The notes under the pieces are model-generated. The model saw only the letters and a program-made list of their open reading frames with translations, searched no databases and had not been told where the DNA came from. DNA of 64,000 nucleotides, from the NCBI GenBank assembly GCA_024704765.1, contig JAKMXF010000099.1, forward strand, positions 62,001 through 126,000, written 5' to 3'. The translations under genes were made by a program, and so were the position numbers. This document shows positions 10,030 through 22,090 of this stretch, piece by piece. Every line of letters begins with the position of its first letter. The first letter of the stretch is position 1. The DNA is from Oopsacas minuta. Its lineage: Eukaryota > Porifera > Hexactinellida > Lyssacinosida > Leucopsacidae.

Positions 10030-11125
10030 CGAGCGCAGTACCCAGGAACGTTGCCAGGATTTTTACCTAGGAGGGCAAAGAAATTACCAGGGGCACGAAG
10101 TTATCAGGGGGTAGGACGAGGGGCAAGTAGGGCTCTCAACTCTCACGATCTCGTGTGTCACACGATTTGCGCTGCGCATAATTAACAAAATCCCTGCTCT
10201 TTCATAGAAAGCTAATACTAAATCATAAGTCTCAGATTTTTCTAGAATCTCACGATTTTGAAAGTTCCTTAAGAGCCTGGACTATGTGGTTCACGCGTTT
10301 AGCAAGAGGCATGCCAAGCGAAGGATCAATAAATTTAAGCTTAGGCATAACCATCCAGCTGGGCAGTGGCATCGTGTTGCTTTGAAATCTGGGGAGCACA
10401 AATTCAATCTGGTGTGCAACAACTTCTAGATGACGGTCTATGGACCCTGCAAACAAGCAGTAGGTTCAGGAGCTAAACCCATTGCAAGAAATAATGTTTG
10501 GTCTGCTATTGGCCCATGAAGGTGATATTTTTCTGGTCCCTTGGGGTAATGTTGTGAGAGCTCGGAGAATTTTGGCGGGGCCGATGTAGCAGCCTAGATT
10601 AACACGGGGGTTAATCTAGGCAAGCCCAGAATATCCCGCAAAGTTGAACTAGCCTAGCATAGATTATATCTTGGATATGAAGTGGGCTAGCTCAGAATAT
10701 GCAGGGTTTAACCTGGACTAAGACAGATTATACTCCCTGCCTTTAATATGTCATGTGCAAAAGTGTGGGCGTCTGGTGTCATCAATGTATTCATAAACCC
10801 CATCATACATTTTTGCACATGAGATAATAAAGGCAGGGTGTAAAACCTGTCGTAGCTCAGATTATACCCTGTATATTGAGCTAGCCCACTTCATCCGGGG
10901 TATAATCTGTCCATGTACAGAATGTACCGGGAGTTAATTTAGTCTAGACCAGATTATACCTGCGGTTAAACTGGGTGGGGAGGTTAATCTAGGCTGTTAC
11001 ACCAGGCCCCAGTCACATAAGCAAGTTCGCCACTACAGCAGAGGGGTCTGGGCCACTTCAAGATTTCCAGTTGAGCCGAGGCGTCGCCGGACAATTTACG
11101 AAAACTGGTCGCCGTACCACTTTTC
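10030..11125 (-). pseudogene. unassigned transposon-derived coding relic split by a MITE
   Basis: On the minus strand, 11080-11004 and then 10591-10250 read as protein-like pieces in shifting frames, e.g. WPRPLCCSGELAY, KFSELSQHYPKGPEKYHLHG and FVLPRFQSNTMPLP (68-residue segment 10456-10250). They have ordinary protein composition, and the palindromic MITE at 10592-11003 cuts between them. I do not recognise the family; a transposon or retroelement protein is likely from the context. GC content is higher than in the surroundings. Confidence 0.45.
10592..11003. mobile_element. palindromic (foldback) MITE
   Basis: Nearly the whole 412 bp is one imperfect palindrome centred near 10790. The ends are AGCAGCCTAGATTAAC and its inverse GTTAATCTAGGCTGTT. 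Inner pairs include GAAGTGGGCTAGCTCA with TGAGCTAGCCCACTTC and CATGTGCAAAA with TTTTGCACATG. No coding capacity. Confidence 0.85.
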
Positions 11126-11217
11126 TAATGGATAGAACGACACGTTAAATATTAATATTTTCTATTTTGATTTAAATGTGAAAATCAAATAGCAAATGAT
11201 CCAAATCGTTTCCTTTA

Positions 11218-11404
11218 AATATATATAAAATTACAGTCTGTTCCAATAGCTAGCCTATTAACACTATTGTGTAAAGTCGCACTAGTAATTGGAGGTAATT
11301 TAAAAGGAAAGTTTAACCTCAACACAATGTTCCTCATATTACTAGTGGCACTTTACACAATAGTGTTAATAGACTAGCTGTCTGCACAGACTGTAATTTT
11401 ATAT
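11218..11404. mobile_element. MITE with about 55-bp inverted repeats
   Basis: Left ATATAAAATTACAGTCTG and TATTAACACTATTGTGTAAAG pair with right CTTTACACAATAGTGTTAATA and CAGACTGTAATTTTATAT. The centre holds TACTAGT-like sequence. It abuts a family B repeat. Confidence 0.85.
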
Positions 11405-11408
11405 GTAC

Positions 11409-11965
11409 GAGCCTTTGGCTCTTCCCTTCGCGATTAAATCGCTGCATTGCGCCTCGGGGTATTCAACGGATAAACAACAATTGAGATTTAATAATTTTGA
11501 TATTGTTTGCAATATTCAGATTCAGCATACCGTATTACCACAGTATAACCATTGAAAGCATGTTTTTACAACAATTTTGAAATTTGTTTACTTTATGTAC
11601 CCAAAGGTAAACAAATATTCACAATATGTTGTTTACAATACCATATTCGGACTCAGCATGCTCGATTACCTCAGTATTGTCGTTGAAAGTATGATTCTAC
11701 TTCAATTTTGAAATTTGTTTACTTTATATTCATAAAACAACAATAAATTTAGATATGATTAATCAAAAAGTGTGAAAATTGGATTCAGGATGTTCGATAT
11801 AGTGAAGTTTCATTGAATTCTATTTACTTCCTTGATAAACACGATAAATACATAGTTATGTGATAATTTAATATTGCATACCATAAATCCTTTCCTTGAC
11901 AACGGACAAACAGACAGACAGACAGACAAACAAACAAACAACAAATGAGATTTAATAATATAGAT
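11409..11965 (+). repeat. family B repeat, copy 1
   Basis: Starts with GAGCCTTTGGCTC and CTTCGCGAT, then GCATTGCGCCTCG. The body contains repeated GAAATTTGTTTACTTTAT and CAGCATxCTCGATTACC segments. It ends in a CAGA/CAAA microsatellite and TGAGATTTAATAATATAGAT. Other copies are at 21715-22090, 28263-28710 and 36178-36760. Confidence 0.75.
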
Positions 11966-13700
11966 TTGTATCTTTGAAGTAATGTGAATTTAGCATAAAT
12001 ATACATTTTCGTGAAAGTATATTAAAACAATTGTATTTGAATTTTCGATCCTTCAATATTTGAAATTTGATGTCACCATCACTACCACGTTGGTGACGTT
12101 TTTATAATTATTGGAAACTTATCACATTGTGGAATTAGCGGTAATAGGTGAAAATTGACTTCGCTATTCGCCAAAATTAACGTATGCATTCGATTCTACA
12201 CTATTTCAAACCTAGAAATATGCTATTAGTAGTTACTTAATGAACTTATAGCATATCTAACCAAAGTCACAAACTTAGAATATAATTTGAAATTTGAAAC
12301 CCTGGAAACCACAAATATTTATTCTTCAAATACACTTGCGATATTTCAGCATTCCTGGATTTCCAGTGATTCAATGGCATTTATCAGTATTCGTATGCAT
12401 TATGTGTTTAATTTTAACTCGTTTGCAAAACAAATTAAATCTATATTTTTTCATTATCAAGCATTTTTAGCTTCTATTTTTATCCATATTTCAGTTCCTT
12501 GATCTACCTTTTAGGGCCCCGATCTTACAATGCAAATAATTGCTAGTTGGATAGTCGACAAATTCGCATAGTATATCTTTCTAATTTTCATTCTCAATAA
12601 TTTCTAGGCCCGCCTATAGGCGCGCACTTATAGTTTTTTACATTGATTGTATGGGACACACCAATTCGGATGAAATGCGTTTTAGACAAATTTTCATTTT
12701 CGTTGAAACATTTCATAATTACTGTACATCTAATTCATTAGTATCATTTTATGAAGTATCCAATGCAGAATTGAATTCAATATACGCATTGTTATTAAAG
12801 TTTATCAATAAATAGGGCTGGCTGATATAAAACATTCAAAAATTTAGAATGATTTATTCTTGAACCATAATTATTCATTAAATCAAAATACCACAAATTA
12901 TGTCATAGTCCCATTTCCAGAAGTGCAACTAAAAATCTAATGCCATTTTTGACATCTACAGAGTCGATTTAATATACTTGTATATGAAAACATTTTAACA
13001 TATATCTTCAGTGTAAGTACCTATTACCCCATAATCACCATTTTGCCACACTGTGCATATCCCACTAAATATCTACTAGACTTCATCAATTGTGATTATT
13101 CTTCAATTTTTCATAAAAATTGAGGTACAAGCTTTTGAATTTCGTGACGTCATATTGACAAAAGTAAAAATATAATTTTGTGAATATGCCCAAACCCTCA
13201 TGTATTGTCTAATTTTCGAAATCTCTAATGTGAATGTTTTGCTTTGTCATCACCTCCAGCATGATGACATCATCATTCTCGTGGCTAATGTGTTTTCGTA
13301 ATATCTACTACATCATTTATGAGTATTATTCTAGCTGCTATCGTTGTAGAGATAATTATTTGTGGTAAATGAAGTAACGCAAATTGCGTCTACTTTGTCG
13401 ATAATCATAGTTTTATAATCTACTCAATGTATATTAAGATTCTATGCATCATATTAGTTCAATGCTATATTGTAGATAGGGTTTCTCATTTTCTCATGGG
13501 CTATGGCCACGCATTACTTGGTCAAGTTTGGTCAAATTGGTCATTGAACTTCAACTTGACCAAAGATCCACATAAAAATAACTATCCTCGCTATCACTGT
13601 CCTAACCTTTAACGAAGTGGGACTTTCACTATTCGGAATCCTGACTGACCTTGGCCCGTCTCCCTCTTGGCGGACTTATAGTGCAATTCTGAAACGAGAA
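11966..13700. other. 1.7 kb without recognisable gene
   Basis: AT-rich DNA. Open stretches here (for example 12287-12502 and 13427-13612) are short, of low complexity and unlike any family I know. I see no inverted-repeat termini. Confidence 0.4.
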
Positions 13701-13719
13701 TACTGGTCAGATTATTCTC

Positions 13720-14182
13720 GATGAGCTCAGAAGAAGTCGAATTATCAAAGACGAAGAAGAAGAGCGAGACTCTTCAAGCAACAAAGAGAGAGTCACCTGT
13801 TGAAAGCAATTGGCGGAAGAAGCTATAAAGGGAGGCAGTTTGGGGTTGAGAATTCCCCAAAGAAGAAGTGTGTCAGGGATCGAGGACAGATCGGTATGAC
13901 AGATAGAGGAGGTACTGGAGTGAAGGAAAGTGTGAGGGAGCGTGGCGTTTCTCCTGTTCCACACAGTCTTCTAGCTCAACCAGCAGCTGTGACGAGTCGG
14001 ATACCCTGTGCAGTATATGCCACAAGAAAGAACTAGAACCTGTGACAAAGAGGAAACTTGGAAAGAATCAATCCGATTGAGTATAATGTGACAACTGCTC
14101 TGAATGGGTCCATTGCTATTGTGCTGAAGTAGACATTCAGGCCGTGTCTAAAGCCTCTTTTTACTGTGATACGTGTTCTTGA
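13720..14182 (+). pseudogene. PHD-finger remnant of a probable retroelement
   Basis: The frame at 13990-14182 reads a Cys4-His-Cys3 PHD finger: LCSICHKK, then CDNCSEWVHCYC and FYCDTCS, with two stop codons before the second cysteine pair. Upstream, 13720-13985 reads lysine- and serine-rich peptide in shifting frames (EVELSKTKKKSE). The W-H spacing is typical of PHD fingers encoded by transposable elements and by chromatin proteins. With gypsy-like pieces downstream I favour a mobile-element origin; a decayed host exon is possible. Confidence 0.55.
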
Positions 14183-15640
14183 AAGGTATGATCATTAACT
14201 TTAAATCTACCCACTTGTGATCGACAAACTGAATTTTTCCGAATATCGGTATTCAACAGAAATCGAATAGTTGTTCCGAACATTGTTTGAGGCTAAAATT
14301 ATTTCCTAAATATTAGCTTTTTAGCTGTATCGAATCTTTTTTAATTATTCGGTTGGTTTAATATCCGGTCATAATATCCAGCGGGAAACTATTTCGATCA
14401 CTATTACTACCCAGGTTTAACGTCATCCCTTGCATAATTTAGTGATTACCAGATGATTACTAGATCTCCCTACGAGGTTACCATGTCAAATAGGGTGTCT
14501 TAATCTCTAAAGATGTGAACAAAAGATAAATAAGATTACAAGTAATACCAGAAGATCAACGGGCATGAAATGTTCGCAGACCGCATAGAGCACCCCGCAG
14601 CTTACTTCTCCAATTAAATGATAAATTTGTAAAGGGTCCGAAGACACCTAGAAAAAGCCTTCCGCAGGAGCTACCAGAACCGGCGCATGGATTGCGATTT
14701 TCGGCTAGTAATGTTTAAAATATATCTCGAATTATCCATTATCTATCAGTTCGAGTCAAGAAACCATCCGAACTTTTATTACCTTATAGAAGATGTTTCG
14801 AGAATGATACACACCCACAGCTTCGAATAGATTAATAGTTCGTATTTAATTATACACACGTTATAATATATAGTTATATACGTCTCGAATTATTCATTAT
14901 TTATCAGTTCAAGTCAAGAGACCATCCAAACTGTAATTACGCTAAATATGTTTGGAGAATGATAGAGATCGACGACTGAGATGAGATGAGATTAATCTCG
15001 GCTATGGTGGGCCCAGCTTTGTGAAAACATGATTCACCTCTTCGTGGTTAACCGGATCAACTAGATAATGTTGTTAAGCGGGGTTGACTGTACATAATAT
15101 TGAATCGCTAAGTTTGTCATAGATTTTTTAGAAGTTGTAAGGAATATATCATAAAATAAACAGTAAGACCATGCTTAATGACCCTTCTAAGTCACCAATT
15201 TCCAAAAGGGAGGAAATTGATTGAGGTTCAGCATCTAGTAGAGTTTATGAACAAACAACAAATCAAGTCGCACTAATTGACAAGGGCGTACTGTGAAAAT
15301 TGATGTCGGAGTTGAATTGTGGAACACAAAAGGTACATTTAGCGTGAAGCATCATTAATAATAAAATACAACCATATTTAGTGAATATGCATTTTGTTTG
15401 ACCAAAAATGGAATCAAATCCGATACATGTGGTTAATTAATATGTTGATTTGGCATTTTGGGCCATGGATTATATCCACAACATATATTTTTTGCTGTTG
15501 CTTGATATAAAATGTCCAATAAAGTAATAGTAAAATTGGCTGTGTATAAATAGTCATTAAATTGGAAGACAACACCTAGAGGTAAACAAAAACTAGTCAT
15601 TCCTAAAGTATGAATTTTCAAAGAATTTTGTAAATATGAA
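14183..15640. other. repeat-bearing spacer
   Basis: A duplicated segment is present: 14722-14815 and 14878-14965 share TCTCGAATTA, TATCAGTTC, GTCAAGA and ACCATCC. Near 14995-15095 a stretch (TTGTTAAGCGGGGTTGACTGTA) looks like a transposon end. Otherwise nothing is recognised. Confidence 0.4.
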
Positions 15641-15960
15641 ACATTGCCAGTCCTTAAAGAAGCTAAGCAGCTGGATGTCGCATTCGAGGCACTTACAACC
15701 TTGGATCCTCTGGTTGATCAGACACAGGTGATGGTGTCTCTATGCCGCCAAGACTTTATACCAGGCATACTATTTGATGATTAATTCTATCAGATGAAAT
15801 TAGATGGCGAACATGCTCAAGCCCCATTGAGGATGGAGTGCAGTCTTCTGATTGCCCAATTACCTGCCCCAGTTCAAGCACCCATGGCTGATAAGGGTAT
15901 CGCCTTGGACAAAGGAAATCGAGATTGTTACGAGGCTGCAAAGTAGGAGCTGAGGTCCAA
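15640..15960 (+). pseudogene. coding-like relic, family unknown
   Basis: One frame reads about 60 residues with protein-like composition (LPVLKEAKQLDVAFEALTTLDPLVDQ) and then continues past stops (HAQAPLRMECSLLIAQLPAP). It lies between PHD and gag-like remnants on the same strand and may be part of the same retroelement. Confidence 0.35.
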
Positions 15961-16505
15961 ACAGATGATGTAACGAAAATGAGCTCTTAAATTTGATGAG
16001 TAAAATTCATGACGAACTTGACGATTCCAGAGAATCACTGAAGCGAGGTACTTAACCTTCACATTAAGTGGTGAATGCCAGGGACGTCGCCACGGGGGGC
16101 ATAGGGGGCAATGCCCCCCCTGGTAAACTCGTGCCCTGAGCATGCCCACCAGACCCTTTGGCTTATATTGCAAACTGGAAATTTCGGGTCGCTTCGCTCG
16201 CATCTCACTCTCAATATTATTTAATCTCACCCATAAGTAAGGGATATAGCTTGTATTGATCTACCGAACTAGTTAATATTTTTGAGTGTTTTTACCCTGA
16301 GCAAATGCAGTGTTTTCCCCGGGCCGTTTTGGCGTATCGGCCCGGCATCCCTTCAGCTGTTAAAAAAATATGGCCACCCATTGCAATACTGGACCACTAT
16401 AATAAAGTATAGTCGGTACAGTAAAAACTAGAATTGGCCATACATGTTATAATGTCAAGGATTATCGTACTATTTTTCCGGTCGATGCCTCCATTGATAT
16501 AATAT
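15961..16505. other. spacer with GC-rich repeat fragment
   Basis: Near 16080-16200 is a GC-rich segment with GGGGGGCA runs and GGGTCGCTTCGCTCGCAT, resembling the GC cores of the dispersed families here. There is no gene. Confidence 0.4.
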
Positions 16506-17436
16506 TTATTGATAACTTCTCGTTGTTTGTTTAAAGATTTCACTATAAATTCCTAAAATATGACTGAATCTGTTGAGATATTCTTTCAGAGAAATGGTGC
16601 CTTCAGTAGAGCTAGACGCAGAAGAATAATTAAGATCGAACATGTTTAGAAGATTCGCAAGTTGGAGTCTGCGTTCGCGCTCTAATATCTGGTAAAGGAA
16701 ATCTGATAATGGGATCCTGACATTGCCTATATAGACCAAAGTGGTGTTCAAGAGGATGATTCTGGATTCTGGCAATAAGAAGGTATGGAGCCGAAGTACT
16801 CTGTAAGTTGTGTTACTAGAAGTGATGACGCCTCGCAAGTGTGCCTAAAGCGGGTAAAGGTTTGTGCTATTAACTTTCCAGAAGTAAATGGCAGATTAAC
16901 CCGGTTATCCAATCAAGAGACAACGTGGTTCAGAAATGTTAAAGGAAAGTCCAAGGGGTAAATTGGAGCTGAATATTCATCATTAAATTATATATTTTTT
17001 CCGACCCAGTTTAAATTAACTATTTTCTATACTTTATTGATTACCTCAAGAAATTCTACTGTTTGATTAATGTTTAAGGTGTTATTTCCTTTCCAAGCTA
17101 GTAGGCCAGCTGATTTTGTTTCATGGTAATATTTCAATGCTGCGAACTAACATATTGTCGTTCTAACCGAGAGGGAAAACAAGCTTTCGCTCTTAATTTT
17201 CGTGCTCGCATCAAGATATTGCGTTTATCAGACGGAAACAAATTACGAATATCTTCAAATGGTGCATAACCAATCATTAAATGTCGAAGTAACCTCCATA
17301 GAAATTTAGTATACTCGCTCTTCAATCCAATATTATTCTTGATTTTCAACAAATTACTCTCGTGTGGAAGAATACTACAGTTAGAACCCCAATAAGACGA
17401 TAAAAAGCTGGTGACATTCCGTGGATTTTTAAACAA
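16506..17436 (-). pseudogene. second P-element transposase relic
   Basis: Two minus-strand pieces match consecutive parts of the P transposase at 5026-7797. 17436-17134 contains PFEDIRNLF followed by ARKLRAKACFPSRLERQ, parallel to PFQDLRNLF and AHRLTAKSCWPSSLERQ there. 16838-16506 contains YQILERERRLQLANLLNMF and TEGTISLKEYLNRF, parallel to the ISAILKLF and SSISLKEF part near 7160-7225. The latter piece begins just after an acceptor-like TTACAG (16808-16803). About 300 bp between the pieces is non-coding. No termini were found. Confidence 0.7.
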
Positions 17437-17979
17437 AAGACCTTAGTAAGAATGCTATACTTATGAATGTCTATAATCAATGCCCAATAGATCTTTGTAA
17501 GAATCGAGCTGGTAAATGGTCATGAGAGATTGCAGAATCAAATGTTGAAGGATCTCTCGGACTGAATCTTTGGCGATTTGCTGATCTGGCTAATGCTATA
17601 GGTTGTGGTAAGGACTCGATCGATGTGCTAGATTCAATTCGATTGTATATGTACATCATTGGTAATACCTTGTGCAGATATAGATACTTGAGATGTAGCC
17701 TTCTCTTATATCTCTACTCTAACTTTACTACTTGTTAAGAGTCCTAATAAGATGCATATGCATGTGGTTCCTTGCCTAGAAGGATTACAAATAGTGCTGC
17801 AGTTTGTCAGTAATCATAATTTATAGGTCAACTTGGCCAATTGAAAACTGCTTGATACAGCCTAGGTCAGTGTATTACTTAAATTAGGCTGTCAAAATAT
17901 CTGATAGTGATACAAAGATACTGAACAAGACATATTTGGTCATCCATAATATCATGGAATAGCCCTTAGTCGTACTAAT
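17437..17979. other. spacer
   Basis: No recognisable gene or repeat termini. A 60-residue open segment on the minus strand (17659-17477) has no family resemblance. Confidence 0.35.
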
Positions 17980-19417
17980 ATGTTAGACGTAGATCTTAAG
18001 TGTTTTGCAGCCTATACTCGATTAGATTTCTATCATTCAACTTATCTATCGCTCGATTATCATAAATCTAATTGGTATCACGATGGCAACACCGCTCACA
18101 GTTTCAATTCCCTCGCTTTAGAAGGACAACTCATCACCGATTCGGAGCCCAAGTTTAGAGCCAGGGTGATTTCAATTGAGGAGAGAGCTGCTATCTGATT
18201 GCTCCCGACGTATATCAAGAGGGCAATCTAGAAGAGTGGGTGGTTCTACGGTTATTGTGGAAGAAACGCTCGATGGGGTCTTTCGCTTGTTGAAAGACCA
18301 ATTTGACCCGATGGTTGATATTTCGAAGTAGCAAGCGGGTTTCAACGACTCTCGTGGTTCTTGAACGAACCAGTCCGTGATTTCTTAGCCAGATGTCTGG
18401 AGTAACGTATCAAGGGAGGGTTGAGTTCAAAGCAAGTATGTGTATTCATGACTTCTCAACCACCGGCCGAAGTACGACAGGCCGCTAAAGAATGGACACA
18501 GGCCAAAGGTGATGAGTTCACCAAACTCGAAGGGATTCTTTTCGCTGTAAAATCAGAGAATTGCTACTTACAAAAGGGGAATATCGCTCACACAGGGGTA
18601 TCGTGATCGGTGTGTAAAAGTTGTACAGGTAAAGGTAGCAAAAGAAAGTTAAGAATCTCAAAATTTTGATGAAGCCGATTCTCCCAGTGAGTGAGATGCA
18701 GTACATTCCCTCCGGAAGAAACCTCAACGACCCCATTATTAGAAGAGCTCTTCACAGCCATCTCGTGGAATCGAGTGTTTTAATTTTCATAAGTTGGGGG
18801 CATAAGTCTAAGAACTGCCCAGATAAAGCATGTCGAATATACAACCGGCGTATTCACAAAACCAGTGATTGTTTCAGAAACAACCCTCCACGAGAGTTTA
18901 ATGCCAGGGTTCTGTCTGGTAGCGATAGAGTGATCAAATTCTCACTGTTGGTCTGGGAGAAGACACTGCTACAATTCAGGTTTAAGTGGCAGGACATTGT
19001 GTCCCAGAATGCTGGATATTGGAGCTAGACCAAATGTTATGGACTACAATACGTTACAGGAGATTAATTTGAACAAAATCATGATTGATTATCCAGGCCA
19101 GATCTTTGGTTTATGCGACATCCCAATAAAGGTGTTAGGATTTAGATGCTGAAATACGAGTGGGAAAACATGCACCTGAGAGGCAGAGACTTAAAGTTTT
19201 AAACTACGATAACCATACCCTCATCCAGGTCAGTTGTTTATGGGAATGTTTGTTTAGTGAAGTCGTGTTCGATTTCAAAGGAAGACGAATTAAGCTAGAC
19301 GGAGAATGGGAACCGGTTCAAATCTCGGTAATTGGATCGAATCCAATGGCAAGATCCAAGGCAGTTATAGATAGGTATTCGAGATACGCTCAGCTGATGA
19401 TACTGGGAAACTCATAA
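17980..19417 (+). pseudogene. Ty3/gypsy-like gag and protease relic
   Basis: Gag-like frames occur at 17980-18198 and 18330-18560 (FLNEPVRDFLARCLE, then LSSKQVCVFMTSQPPAEVRQ). A damaged pair of CCHC zinc knuckles follows at 18790-18890 (GHKSKNCPDKACRI, IHKTSDC). Near 19010-19060 comes a degenerate retropepsin motif, LDIGARPNVM, where the active LDTGA would be expected. The frame 19160-19417 probably continues the protease region. Many stops and frameshifts. The matching integrase end is at 21300-21690, beyond an inserted MULE relic. Confidence 0.65.
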
Positions 19418-19454
19418 ATCCGGCATTGGCATGTGAGCAATCCGAACAACTAAA

Positions 19455-21278
19455 ACGGTAAACGGAAATTTCGTCCCCAGGATATCCCATAAGTTAGATA
19501 CACTAAATTCCTGTATCCTCAGTGAAACCAAACTAGTCTTGTAGATACAATAGATGTATATAATTACACTAGTCATATCGTAGGTCTGAAAGGTATACTT
19601 CCTGACCACTGTCTGGCCAAAATATATAATCCGTGAATACTCCACGTAGTATACGAAGATACATATATTAAGAATAAGATCAATCAGAGTCCACGAATTA
19701 TTCACTTGTCATAAACTTAACATTTGTAATGGCCGCTGCTCCTCTCAAAATCGAATTGGTTAAAACTATAAGGGGGAAGGATAAAGCTACGTTCCAAGGG
19801 TTCGTGTATACATTGACAAAGTCGTCATAGGACGTACAACAGTGGGTATGTGGAAATCGGGGGACGTGTAAAGCTCGTATGCGCACTAAAGGAGATGAAA
19901 TTATCAATCCGACACAGATAAACGACATTTATTCCAGTCATGCGCATGGATCTAACCATGTACGAATCGAAATGCTTCGAGGTTATAATATAGTAAAAGA
20001 AAGTTCAATAAATTCTGAAGAAAGTACAAGGGTCATTCCCTCACATGGTATCGAGCGAATGGGATCTTCAAGTATTGCACAACTCCCTAAATTGGAATCT
20101 GTGAAGAGAATCATCCGTATGCACAAAAGCAAATCTGAAGAAAAATGGGAATCCTACCTGTGCTGCTGAAATAATCATTGCGAATAATACAAAGTGACGG
20201 TTAAAGGGGAGCCATTTTTACTTTTCGACTCTGGCTTTGGCGACGTCAATCGGATGATTAAACTTGCTAACCCAAAAATTTTTGCTCTTCTTTCAGAATC
20301 TGAACTTGGTATGCTGATGGAACTTTCAAGATAGTACTAAAATATTTTTTTAGTTGTATACCATTCTTGCAGAGAGAGATGGATTCTTCTACCCTTGCGT
20401 ATATGCATTACTACCTGATAAAGCTGGTTCTACTTGCAACAGACTTCTCTCTAAACTCCTCGAAATACAACCACAATTAGACCCTTCCACGATAATGACC
20501 GCTTTCGAAAAAGCAGCAATTCATGAATTTGAGGAAAAATTTCTTGCTGTAATTTCGGGGTGCTTCTTTCATCTCTCCCAAAATGTATATAGAAAAAATA
20601 CAATCAGAGGGGTTAACAACAATCTATTAAGAAGATAGAGAATCCTCCTGAAATTAAAGATGCTCCCCAGCCTTGCTTTTGTGCCAGAACAAGATGTGTA
20701 CTGTTTCAATTTTCTGACAACAGATTTTCCAGAATCTGCTCTAGGAGTTGCTGCTTATTTTGAAGATAACTATATTGATAACAGACTTCCTAATAACTGT
20801 AGAAGGATCCCGCCCTTTCCTATCAGAATCTGGAACATGTATGAAAGAGTACGTCAACAACTACCACGAACTAATAACGTAGTTGAGGGGTGTCACAATG
20901 CATTTAATTCTAGTGTTGGTTGTTCCCACCCTAGTGTGTCAAAGCTGTTCAAATCTTTGCAACGAGAACATTCACTACAAGAGGTCAAACTGATAAAGTG
21001 GAAATCTGGTGGTACTATAGTACGCAGCAAAAGGTCCATTGAACGAGATGAGCGTATACAATTACTTGTTGGAGATTATGAGAACCGGATATAACAACAT
21101 ATCTTAGGGGAATCACATACAATTTTGAGTTTTGACTACTGTATTATTCCTCTCGCACCTATTTCAATACTTTATTTAACCATATTTATCCTCTAGATGC
21201 ATGAATATAACCTGAATAACAAGTAACAGGGAGTCACCTGGGGAGGAAAATCCAGGGACGAAATTTCCGGGATTCACC
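19455..21278 (+). mobile_element. MULE relic inserted in a gypsy relic
   Basis: Bounded by short inverted repeats with the core CGGAAATTTCGTCCC (left about 19459-19475; inverse GGGACGAAATTTCCGG right about 21253-21268). It contains the transposase relic 19729-21094. Gypsy-like sequence lies on both outer sides. The exact ends and target duplication were not resolved. Confidence 0.55.
19729..21094 (+). pseudogene. MULE transposase relic with FLYWCH domain
   Basis: The ATG at 19729 opens a FLYWCH-type finger (WVCGNRGTCKAR, then SSHAHG) broken by one stop near 19828. After a gap, 20216-20370 reads LFDSGFGDVNRM and, in a shifted frame, WYADGTFKIV with the first catalytic Asp. The open segment 20354-20638 reads FFYPCVYALLPDK and GCFFHLSQNVYRK. 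Here the second catalytic Asp position reads MTAFEKAAI, with Ala where Asp is expected. 20660-21094 contains RTNNVVEGCH with the third acidic residue. It is not a close copy of the MULE at 1-3850, and no RING is seen. Confidence 0.75.
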
Positions 21279-21289
21279 ATAACAGATGA

Positions 21290-21700
21290 CTGAGGAAATG
21301 AGGCCTCTCCATTTCTGTTGACTTATGGAAGACAGTCACGAACTCCCATCGATTCTTGGGGTCGAGGTATGAAACCTAATGAACTGAATTCATACGGAGA
21401 GTATTTGGATGCACTACAGAGGAACACAGTCAGAATTGAATGTCCTGGCGAAGAAAAATATTGGGCTCTCGACAGGTCTAGAGAGCGCAAAAACAAGAGG
21501 AGAGTGTCGTTAGAGGTCACAAAAGGTTTTGTATGCTTTGCAATGATGCGAGACATGGCTCACTCGATCCAAGGTATGATCGCCCATTTCAGGTAATTGA
21601 CAGAAGAGGACCAGGCGTCAAACTTGACATCGAAAGACTAGTGTATGATAGATTCAACGACTATACTGGGGTAATCGAGTATGCTGAGTCCGAATATGGT
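21290..21700 (+). pseudogene. gypsy integrase C-terminal relic
   Basis: 21318-21596 reads LTYGRQSRTPIDSW, the usual region after the integrase core. In the next frame GSLDPRYDRPFQVIDRRGPGVKLDI (21545-21640) matches the C-terminal DPRYxGP..V motif of Ty3/gypsy integrases. Same strand as the gag/protease relic, so most likely its 3' part. Confidence 0.65.
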
Positions 21701-21714
21701 ATTGTAAACAACAT

Positions 21715-22090
21715 CTATATTATTAAATCTCAATTGCTGTTTGTCTGTTTGTTTGTCTATTGATATGTAAATATATTGGTTTTATAAATATGCTTGCTCT
21801 AAACAGCTACCCAGGGATAACTAAGTACCGCTGAATCCGAATTTCGCATTTTCAAGGTTCTCATATGTAAATCTATTGTTGTTTTTATGAATATACGGAA
21901 ACAAATTAGCAAAATCTCAAAATTTACGTAGATACTTCCTCTCAACGGCTACAAAGGGGGTTAATCTTACAAAATAATTCAATAATATATATGTCATATA
22001 CTCAAAGGGGACCATCAATTTAGAGAAAAATAGATACCTCGAGGCGCAATGTGCCGAGTTCATCGCGAAACGACGAGCCAAAGCTCGTTA
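21715..22090 (-). repeat. family B repeat, copy 2
   Basis: The reverse complement begins GAGCTTTGGCTCGTCG and continues with CGAGGTATC, then GCGAAATTCGGATTCAGCG. It ends in a CAAACAAACAGACAAACAG microsatellite. Close to copy 3 (28263-28710). Confidence 0.75.

Noticed and set aside
13707-13964. Serine-rich 85-residue minus-strand frame
   Set aside because: Shadow of the lysine/glutamate-rich plus-strand remnant before the PHD finger.
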